Source of the DNA: Salinispora cortesiana | GTDB lineage: Bacteria; Actinomycetota; Actinomycetes; Mycobacteriales; Micromonosporaceae | DNA length: 64,000 nucleotides | Assembly: GCF_000484695.1 (NCBI RefSeq) | Contig: NZ_AXVR01000007.1 | Location: 62,001-126,000 of the forward strand | Reading direction: 5' to 3' | Part shown: piece after piece, positions 56,387 to 64,000 of the stretch | Layout of the letters: each line of letters begins with the position of its first letter | Numbering within the stretch: the stretch's first letter is position 1 | Notes under the pieces: generated by a model | Told to the model about the DNA's origin: nothing | The model's database searches: none | The model's input: the letters and a program-made list of their open reading frames with translations, nothing else | Position numbers and translations under genes: made by a program

Positions 56387-58267
56387 ATGACGAGACCCAC
56401 ACCCGAGACCCTCGCCACCTCCGCCCGGCGGGCCCGCGCGGCCGTCGAGCCGCCCCGCGACGTCGACCGGCCCTGTGGGGCCACCCCGACCGTCCCGGCG
56501 GTACGCACCCCAGTCCCCGCCCCCGCCCAGGTCTCCGGTGCCGGCTCCCTCGTGCGCTCCCTCGAAGCGCTCGGTGTCGAGGTCATCTTCGGCATTCCCG
56601 GCGGGTCGATCCTGCCGGCGTACGACCCGTTGTACGACTCCACGGTCCGGCACATCCTGGTCCGGCACGAGCAGGGCGCGGGACACGCGGCCACCGGGTA
56701 CGCGCAGGCGACCGGGCGGGTCGGCGTCTGCGTCGCCACCTCCGGGCCCGGTGCGACCAACCTGGTGACGCCGATCGCCGACGCCTACATGGATTCGGTG
56801 CCGCTGGTGGCGATCACCGGCCAGGTCGCCCGGCCGTCGATCGGGACGGACGCCTTCCAGGAGGCGGACATCCAGGGCATCACGCTGCCGATCACCAAGC
56901 ACAACTTCCTGGTCCAGAGCGCCGAGGAGCTGCCCCGGGCGCTCGCCGAGGCGTTCCACCTCGCCGCGACCGGCCGGCCCGGCCCGGTTCTGGTGGACAT
57001 CCCCAAGGACGTCCTCCAGGCGTCAACCGTCTTCGCCTGGCCGCCGACGCTCGACCTGCCCGGCTATCGGCCGACGCTGCACCCGCACGGAAAGCAGATC
57101 CGGGAGGCGGCCCGGCTGATGGCCATCGCCCGCCGACCGGTGCTCTACGTCGGTGGCGGGGTGCTCAAGGCCGGCGCGACCGACGGGCTGCGTCGGCTCG
57201 CCGAACTGACCGGGATTCCGGTGGTCACCACCCTGATGGCGCTCGGGGCGTTCCCCGACTCGCACCCGCAGCACCTGGGCATGCCCGGCATGCATGGGAC
57301 GGTCGCAGCGGTCTATGGTCTGCAGAAGGCGGATCTGATCATCGCGCTGGGGGCGAGGTTCGACGACCGGGTGACCGGCCAGCTGGACTCGTTCGCTCCC
57401 GACGCGGCCGTGGTGCACGCCGACATCGACCCGGCCGAGATCGGTAAGAACCGGCACGCGGACGTGCCGATCGTGGGGGATGCCCGGCACGTCATCGACG
57501 AACTGGTCGGCGCGGTCACCGTCGAGCAGTCGGCCGGTCACCGGCCCGACCTCGACGACTGGTGGTCCCAGCTGCAGGAGCTGCGCAAGCGTTACCCGCT
57601 GGGGTACGACGAGCCAGCCGACGGCACGCTCTCCCCGCAGTACGTGCTCCGCCGGCTCGGCGAGATCGTCGGCCCGGAGGCGGTGTACGTGGCGGGCGTG
57701 GGCCAGCACCAGATGTGGGCTTCCCAGTTCATCTCGTACGAGAAACCACGTACCTGGTTGAACTCCGGCGGCCTCGGGACCATGGGGTACGCGGTGCCGG
57801 CGGCGATGGGCGCCAAGGTCGGCCGGCCGGAGACGGTGGTCTGGGGGATCGACGGCGACGGCTGCTTCCAGATGACCAGCCAGGAGCTGGCGACCTGTGC
57901 GCTGGAGGGCATCCCGGTCAAGATCGCTGTGATCAACAACGGCAATCTCGGAATGGTGCGGCAGTGGCAGGCTCTCTTCTACGGTGAGCGCTACTCCAAC
58001 ACCGAACTCGGCACCCACAAGCATCGCATTCCGGATTTCGTCAAGCTCGCCGAGGCGCTCGGCTGCGTCGGGCTGCGCTGTGAGACAGCTGAGGACGTCG
58101 ACCAGACGATCGAGGCCGCGATGTCCATCAACGACGCCCCGGTGGTCATCGACTTCGTGGTCGGCAAGGACGCCATGGTGTGGCCGATGGTCGCCGCCGG
58201 CACCAGCAACGACGAGATCATGTTCGCCCGCGGTGTCCGGCCGGTCTTCGACGAGGACGAGGTGTAG
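56387..58267 (+). CDS. ilvB: Acetolactate synthase large subunit
   Basis: A 626-residue ThDP/FAD enzyme condensing two pyruvates (or pyruvate and 2-oxobutyrate), the first common step to valine, leucine and isoleucine. The catalytic Glu is in [19 protein letters not shown]; further blocks are [35 protein letters not shown], and the ThDP motif [18 protein letters not shown]...INN. About 45 extra residues, Pro/Ala/Arg-rich, precede the ThDP domain. It heads the ilvBNC operon behind a transcription attenuator. The IlvN subunit gene follows 61 bp after its stop. Confidence 0.97.
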   Translation: MTRPTPETLATSARRARAAVEPPRDVDRPCGATPTVPAVRTPVPAPAQVSGAGSLVRSLEALGVEVIFGIPGGSILPAYDPLYDSTVRHILVRHEQGAGHAATGYAQATGRVGVCVATSGPGATNLVTPIADAYMDSVPLVAITGQVARPSIGTDAFQEADIQGITLPITKHNFLVQSAEELPRALAEAFHLAATGRPGPVLVDIPKDVLQASTVFAWPPTLDLPGYRPTLHPHGKQIREAARLMAIARRPVLYVGGGVLKAGATDGLRRLAELTGIPVVTTLMALGAFPDSHPQHLGMPGMHGTVAAVYGLQKADLIIALGARFDDRVTGQLDSFAPDAAVVHADIDPAEIGKNRHADVPIVGDARHVIDELVGAVTVEQSAGHRPDLDDWWSQLQELRKRYPLGYDEPADGTLSPQYVLRRLGEIVGPEAVYVAGVGQHQMWASQFISYEKPRTWLNSGGLGTMGYAVPAAMGAKVGRPETVVWGIDGDGCFQMTSQELATCALEGIPVKIAVINNGNLGMVRQWQALFYGERYSNTELGTHKHRIPDFVKLAEALGCVGLRCETAEDVDQTIEAAMSINDAPVVIDFVVGKDAMVWPMVAAGTSNDEIMFARGVRPVFDEDEV

Positions 58268-58328
58268 TCATGGCCAACCACACCGGGCGCCGCAGGGGTC
58301 GGGAGAACCAGACGAGGAAGGCACCACT

Positions 58329-59917
<1,589 letters not shown>

Positions 59918-59962
59918 TTCGGTGTTCCCGGGCACCCTGGTGCGAGGGTTTCCGGGCACCAC

Positions 59963-60014
59963 GGACGCCCGTGACCCGACGCTCTCCCTCCCCGGCGTTG
60001 GGTCACGGGCGTCC
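59963..60014 (+). terminator. Terminator stem after ilvBNC
   Basis: Arms 59963-59982 and 59995-60014 pair over 20 positions with one G-T wobble and a 12-nt loop. It lies about 45 bp after the ilvC stop. Confidence 0.8.
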
Positions 60015-60032
60015 GGCTGCGCTTCGGCACCA

Positions 60033-60132
60033 ACGGGCGGGTGCGCAGGCGGCCGTGCCGGACGGCCGCTGTGAGGGCACTCACGGGCGGGTGCGCAGGC
60101 GGCCGTGCCGGACGGCCGCTGTGAGGGCACTC
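60033..60132. repeat. Two perfect 50-bp tandem copies between ilvC and serA
   Basis: The unit starting ACGGGCGGGTGCGCAGGC at 60033 is repeated exactly at 60083. Each copy contains the stem GCGGCCGT/ACGGCCGC around GCCGG, and a smaller GTGAG/CTCAC stem. No gene is seen in the 367-bp gap apart from this, the terminator and the serA promoter zone. Confidence 0.9.
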
Positions 60133-60284
60133 ACCCTGATCGCCGGAGCGCCGGCCCCGATCGGCCCCCTACGATCCCAGTTAGGTGCGTAGCCGACACC
60201 TGACGGCCATGGCCGGATTGCTGGCGGGGCGCAGTGCTGCCCCCGTCGCCCGGCCGACCGCTATAGACGACATTTAGAGGACCA

Positions 60285-61880
60285 ATGAATCCTGTCGTAC
60301 TGATCGCCGAAGAACTCGCCCCTGCCGCCATCGAGGTGCTCGCCCACGACTTCGACGTCCGACATGTGGATGGCACCGACCGCCCGGCCCTGCTCTCGGC
60401 GCTCTCCGACGCTGATGCGGTCATCGTCCGCAGTGCGACCCGAATCGACGCCGAGGCGATCGCCGCGGCACCACGACTCAAGGTGGTCGCCCGGGCGGGT
60501 GTCGGCCTGGACAACGTCGAGGTGCCGGCGGCCACCACCCGCGGCGTCATGGTCGTCAACGCCCCCACCTCCAACATCGTCTCCGCGGCCGAGCAGGCAG
60601 TCGCCCTCCTGCTCGCGGTCGCGCGGAACACCGCCAGCGCCAGCACGGCGCTGAAGGTCGGGGAGTGGAAGCGGTCGAAGTACACCGGGGTGGAGGTGCA
60701 GGGCAAAACCGTCGGGGTGGTCGGCCTCGGGCGCATTGGTGTCCTCTTCGCGCAGCGGATCGCTGCGTTCGGCACTCGGCTGATCGCCTACGACCCCTAC
60801 ATCCAGCCGGCGCGGGCGGCCCAACTCGGCGTCCGTCTCGTCGGCCTGGATGAGCTGCTGCGGCAGAGCGACTTCATCTCCATCCACCTGCCGAAGACGT
60901 CGGAGACGATGGGTCTGATCGGGGAGAAGGAGTTGGCGATCGTCAAGCCCGGGGTGCGGATCGTCAACGCCGCCCGGGGTGGCCTCGTGGACGAGCAGGC
61001 CCTCGCGGATGCCATTGCCGAGGGGCGGGTCGCCGGGGCCGGCGTTGACGTGTACGCCAAGGAGCCCTGCACCTCATCACCGCTGTTCGCCTTCGACAAC
61101 GTGGTGGCGACCCCGCACCTAGGTGCCTCCACGCACGAGGCGCAGGACAAGGCGGGTCTCGCCGTGGCCCGCAGCGTGAAGCTGGCGTTGAAGGGTGAGT
61201 TCGTGCCGGACGCGGTGAACGTGCAGACCGGTGGCGTGGTCGCCGAGGATGTCCGGCCGCTGCTGCCACTGGCCGAGAAGCTCGGCCGGGCCTTCACCGC
61301 GGTGGCCGGTGGGATCGCCGCGAGCGTCACCGTCGACGTGCGGGGCGAGGTGGTCAGCAACGATGTCTCGGTGCTCAAGCTCGCGGCGACCAAGGGGCTG
61401 TTCAGCTCGGTGGTGGAGGAGCAGGTCACCTACGTAAACGCCCCACACCTGGCGGCCGAGCGCGGGGTGGAGGTGTCGCTGGTCACCCGGCCCGAGACGG
61501 CTGAGGAGACGCTGTTGGTCACCATCCGTGGAGCCCTGCCGGACGGCCGGACGGTGAGCGTCTCCGGTACCAGCGTCACCGGTGTCCGGGACGTCAACAA
61601 GCTGACCGAGGTGGACGGCTTCGACGTGGAGATCGGGGCGGAGGGCATTCTCGTCTTCCTCCGTTACGCCGACCGGCCCGGTGTGGTTGGCGCGGTCGGC
61701 ACCCTACTCGGGGAGGCCGGCGTCAATATCGCCGCGATGCAGGTGGCCCGTCGGGAGGCCGGCGGGGAGACGCTGATGACCCTCACCGTTGACCAGGCGC
61801 TCGGCGCCGATCTGCTCACCTCGGTCGCCGAGTCGGTCGGTGCGACCTCGGCCAGCGCTGCCGACCTGCGGGAGGAGTGA
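60285..61880 (+). CDS. serA: D-3-phosphoglycerate dehydrogenase
   Basis: A 531-residue NAD-dependent enzyme starting serine synthesis. It has the Rossmann VGVVGLGRIGVLFAQRI, catalytic Arg in VNAARGGLVDEQALADAI, Glu in DVYAKEPC, and His in ATPHLGASTHEAQDKAG. The long form also carries the intervening domain (LPLAEKLGRAFTAVAGG...) and a C-terminal ACT domain (LRYADRPGVVGAVGTLLGEA) for serine feedback, as in mycobacterial SerA. AGAGGA lies just before the ATG. The gene is next to ilvBNC and near leuB, as in many actinobacteria. Confidence 0.97.
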   Translation: MNPVVLIAEELAPAAIEVLAHDFDVRHVDGTDRPALLSALSDADAVIVRSATRIDAEAIAAAPRLKVVARAGVGLDNVEVPAATTRGVMVVNAPTSNIVSAAEQAVALLLAVARNTASASTALKVGEWKRSKYTGVEVQGKTVGVVGLGRIGVLFAQRIAAFGTRLIAYDPYIQPARAAQLGVRLVGLDELLRQSDFISIHLPKTSETMGLIGEKELAIVKPGVRIVNAARGGLVDEQALADAIAEGRVAGAGVDVYAKEPCTSSPLFAFDNVVATPHLGASTHEAQDKAGLAVARSVKLALKGEFVPDAVNVQTGGVVAEDVRPLLPLAEKLGRAFTAVAGGIAASVTVDVRGEVVSNDVSVLKLAATKGLFSSVVEEQVTYVNAPHLAAERGVEVSLVTRPETAEETLLVTIRGALPDGRTVSVSGTSVTGVRDVNKLTEVDGFDVEIGAEGILVFLRYADRPGVVGAVGTLLGEAGVNIAAMQVARREAGGETLMTLTVDQALGADLLTSVAESVGATSASAADLREE

Positions 61881-61886
61881 CCGCGA

Positions 61887-61921
61887 GCCGGGGAGGGCCC
61901 GCCCGGCGGGCCCTCCCCGGC
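61887..61921 (+). terminator. Terminator stem after serA
   Basis: Arms 61887-61902 and 61906-61921 are exact complements (16 bp) with a 3-nt loop, seven bases after the serA stop. Confidence 0.85.
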
Positions 61922-61979
61922 GTAGGCGGTCCACTCCGTCGATCCAATAGCAACGGCGCGTCCGGACGCACCGGGGCGG

Positions 61980-62336
61980 TCAAGCGTCGGTGTGGTGGGG
62001 CGGTGGATAGACCGAGCCATCCTGGACGTCGAAGAGCATCAGCCGGTGTTCACCGGCCAGCCGCTCGATGTCCAGGAGCACCTGGTCTGCACAGGTCGGA
62101 TGCAGATTCAGCTCGATGTGGTCGCCGGCGGTGTGTAGTGGCGTCTTCGCCCAGGGGGTGTCCGCCCCGCCCGGCCGTTCCGGATAGGCGGCGGTGATCG
62201 CCCGATAGAATCCGACGACCCGGGGGTCGGGCTGGCGATCGCTGTGCTGGCCTGCTCGGCACCGCCGCACGGCCGTTCGTACGTCCTCGGGCGTTGCCCC
62301 GGGTGCCAGGGCCCACACGCTTAGATCGAAACTCAC
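61980..62336 (-). CDS. Small hypothetical protein
   Basis: A 118-residue soluble protein, MSFDLSVWALAPGATPEDVR at the start, then FYRAITAAYPERPGG, PWAKTPLHTAGDHIELNL and LMLFDVQDGSVYPP. This pattern (SFDLxVW...PW...GLxxFDxQ) is common in small proteins found singly or beside toxin genes in actinobacteria, some of them immunity-like, but no toxin gene is near here. No signal peptide. It is on the opposite strand from serA and leuB. I cannot assign a function. Confidence 0.75.
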   Translation of the reverse strand: MSFDLSVWALAPGATPEDVRTAVRRCRAGQHSDRQPDPRVVGFYRAITAAYPERPGGADTPWAKTPLHTAGDHIELNLHPTCADQVLLDIERLAGEHRLMLFDVQDGSVYPPPHHTDA

Positions 62337-62664
62337 GGCGGACAGCGTGCCATTTGTCGTTCGCCATGTCGAAGTCGCCCTACCCCCAACCAGCCCATAC
62401 TCCTGTCAGGAGGGTCTGCAGTAGATCCTCTTGCGTGGAGTTATGTCAATTCGCTAGCGTACCGATGCGGTTACTGGCTGAGTCCGTGACGTGGGCCCGT
62501 CTTCGGGTGACGAGGTCGACGTCTGGCCTGGCTGGTCCGCACCCCTCGGGTGCGCGAGCCACGCGCAATCGTCGCTGACCGGCCCTCACGGTAGTTGCCG
62601 AGACTGTGGGGGCCGATCGTGAGCCCCGGCGGGGTGGCGCGGGGGTGACGCGGCGGAGCGCCGA
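62337..62664. other. 328-bp gap with small hairpins only
   Basis: No convincing gene is seen between the small hypothetical and the ApbE-like gene, both on the minus strand. There are short hairpins CTCCT/AGGAG (62400-62412) and GCACCC/GGGTGC (62539-62553). Part of the stretch is less GC-rich than the surroundings. It should contain the promoter of the hypothetical gene. Confidence 0.5.
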
Positions 62665-63519
62665 TCAGCGGCGGTGGGCGTGCAGGACCCGGTAGTCCGT
62701 CTCACTGTGGAACCAGGACAGCCCGGCCGGACCCGCGGCGTAGAGCGCGGTGGCGTAGGCGTCGGCGACGGCGAGGTCCGGCCCGACGACGGTGGCGGCG
62801 ATGAACTGGTCGGCCGGTTCCCCGGTGTGCGGATCCACCACGTGCCCCCGTCGTCCGGTCACCCCGGAGGTGCCGATCCCCCCGGCGGTCATCTCCAACA
62901 CCAGCGGTGCTTGGCGCCGGTTGGTGGGGTGGTGCACGGCGACCCGCCACGGTCCCCCGTGCGCGGCGTGCCCACGTACGACGAGGTCGGCGCCGGTGAG
63001 TACGGCATAGTCGTGGACGCCTGCGGCTCGTAACCGGGCTGCGGCCTTTTCTACCGCCCAGCCGCCCAGGAGTCCTCCCGGGTCGAAGCCGCCGGGCACT
63101 GCCCAGGCGTCGAACCAACCGTCGGTCGCGGCCCGCATCGCGGTGCAGCGGCTCACCAGGTCGGTCAGCGGCGGGTACGACTCGGGGCTGACCTCCCCGC
63201 GCCGTAACCGGGACACCAGACTCTCCGGCCGGTTTGGTCCGTAGGCCAGGTCGATTGCGCGTAGCTCCGCGACCGCGTCCCGGAGCGCCGCGCCGACGCC
63301 CCGGTGACCAAGCCAGTCCGGTGCGTTGAACAGCAACGTGTACTCGGCGATGGTGGTGCGGACGGTGTGCGTGACGGCGATTCGTTCGCCGGTTGCCGGA
63401 CCCGCTCCGCCGACCCGCCGCTGGTGGCCACCGAGGCGAAGGTCCGGACGTGGCTGCGGGCGGAGTAGCGAGGAGCCGCTCCAGCGGCTGCGCTGCTGTT
63501 CGTCGATCCTCATTCTCAT
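62665..63519 (-). CDS. ApbE-like FAD:protein FMN transferase, divergent
   Basis: A 284-residue protein with the C-terminal half of ApbE, which covalently attaches FMN to proteins. FDPGGLLGGWAVEKAAARLR matches the family DPSG..KGWA motif, and VVDPHTGEPADQFIAATVVGPDLAVADAYATALY matches the Mg-binding end (this is a >20 motif by position only: minus strand 62745-62845). The N-terminal part (LLFNAPDWLGHRGVGAALRD) is atypical, lacking the usual HxMGT start, and there is no lipoprotein signal. It therefore seems a cytoplasmic, divergent member. I chose the ATG at 63519 with GGGAGG just upstream; an earlier frame extension overlaps leuB and is not real. No flavoprotein target gene is in the window. 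Confidence 0.8.
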   Translation of the reverse strand: MRMRIDEQQRSRWSGSSLLRPQPRPDLRLGGHQRRVGGAGPATGERIAVTHTVRTTIAEYTLLFNAPDWLGHRGVGAALRDAVAELRAIDLAYGPNRPESLVSRLRRGEVSPESYPPLTDLVSRCTAMRAATDGWFDAWAVPGGFDPGGLLGGWAVEKAAARLRAAGVHDYAVLTGADLVVRGHAAHGGPWRVAVHHPTNRRQAPLVLEMTAGGIGTSGVTGRRGHVVDPHTGEPADQFIAATVVGPDLAVADAYATALYAAGPAGLSWFHSETDYRVLHAHRR

Positions 63520-63744
63520 CCCGCCTCCCGGCCGACGGCCCCGTTGCGTCGCGGCGTTGGTGTGGACCCTGGCCTGTGGTCCGTGGCCCCGCTGCTGACC
63601 AGGATAGGCAGCGGAGATCACCGCTGAATGAATGTCACCTGGAAGCCTCCTGTACATCCGATTTCCCGAATGATGGAAGGGTCGTACCGGTGTTCGGGAC
63701 TGGGGCGTAGGCTCGGAGCCGAGCGAGCGAGGCAAGGAGTCGAC

Positions 63745-64000
63745 GTGGCACGAATCGCGGTGGTCGCTGGGGACGGAATCGGCCCCGAGGTGGTCGCACA
63801 GGCCCGCAAGATCATCGATGCGGTGGTCCCGAACGTGCAGGCCACCGAGTACGACCTGGGTGCCGCGCGCTACCGCCGCACCGGCGAGGTGCTGCCCGAT
63901 TCGGTCCTCGCGGAACTGGCGGGGCACGACGCCATTCTGCTGGGTGCGGTCGGTGACCCGAGTGTCCCGCCCGGTGTGCTGGAGCGGGGTCTGCTGCTGC
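63745..64000 (+). CDS. leuB: 3-isopropylmalate dehydrogenase (5' part only)
   Basis: The first 85 residues of an isocitrate/isopropylmalate dehydrogenase family enzyme, cut by the window end. It begins [20 protein letters not shown] and continues with [19 protein letters not shown] and [14 protein letters not shown], the LeuB pattern with a leucine-pathway type LGAVGDP loop. The GTG at 63745 has AAGGAG 5 bases upstream. Leucine synthesis would follow from the ilv genes here, which supports the assignment over the related tartrate or isocitrate enzymes. Confidence 0.93.
   Translation, partial: MARIAVVAGDGIGPEVVAQARKIIDAVVPNVQATEYDLGAARYRRTGEVLPDSVLAELAGHDAILLGAVGDPSVPPGVLERGLLL

Noticed and set aside
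63520..63927. N-terminal extension of the ApbE-like gene
   Set aside because: It overlaps the promoter and the start of leuB on the other strand and has no ApbE features; a good ribosome binding site exists for 63519.

Overview
The window is high-GC, densely coded actinomycete chromosome with third-position G/C bias and many GTG starts. The gene content (gatCAB, the mnmA–metE-like–ligA order, ilvBNC–serA–leuB, DUF6232 proteins, an IlvG-type TPP enzyme, RCC1/LPITG surface protein) fits Micromonosporaceae, most likely Salinispora or Micromonospora. That placement is inference from protein resemblance only. I see no rRNA, tRNA, CRISPR array, transposase or prophage.

Region 1 (1–9868) is an N-glycan uptake and degradation locus: the end of a sugar-binding lipoprotein, two ABC permeases, a secreted GH85 endo-beta-N-acetylglucosaminidase, a very large cytoplasmic GH38 alpha-mannosidase and a translationally coupled protein of unknown function, closed by a perfect 20-bp terminator stem. 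The order suggests that the secreted GH85 releases glycans from glycoproteins, the ABC system imports them and GH38 trims mannose inside. No ATPase gene is present, so a shared MsiK-type ATPase is probably used.

Region 2 (9888–16420) holds an RCC1-repeat cell-wall-anchored protein, a DUF72 protein, two hypotheticals, a two-component system and a GNAT protein. Region 3 (16598–25888) has a GH3 beta-N-acetylhexosaminidase divergent from a ROK regulator with an inverted repeat between them, a lone ABC ATPase, ribokinase, two tandem DUF6232 membrane proteins, enoyl-CoA hydratase and an IlvG-like TPP enzyme.

Region 4 (26069–45058) is housekeeping: etfBA, a P-type cation ATPase, cysteine desulfurase + mnmA (tRNA thiolation), a MetE-like protein, ligA, a GGDEF–EAL protein, gatCAB and an AceE/transketolase-like enzyme. 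Region 5 (45120–51714) has a membrane metallophosphoesterase, a PQQ-type sugar dehydrogenase lipoprotein, a 2-hydroxyacid dehydrogenase, a beta-helix protein with a folded leader, and an isolated 53-residue small ORF.

Region 6 (51770–64000) is branched-chain amino acid and serine synthesis: ilvD on the minus strand, a second GGDEF–EAL gene, ilvBNC behind a transcription attenuator with an 11-codon leader peptide, serA, then leuB running off the window end, with an ApbE-like gene and a small hypothetical between serA and leuB. The most interesting non-coding signals are the ilvB attenuator, the paired 50-bp repeats between ilvC and serA, the ROK/GH3 operator candidate and the folded leader of the beta-helix gene. 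The most interesting coding signals are the N-glycan locus, the 53-residue small ORF and a long insertion splitting the start of an EAL domain.
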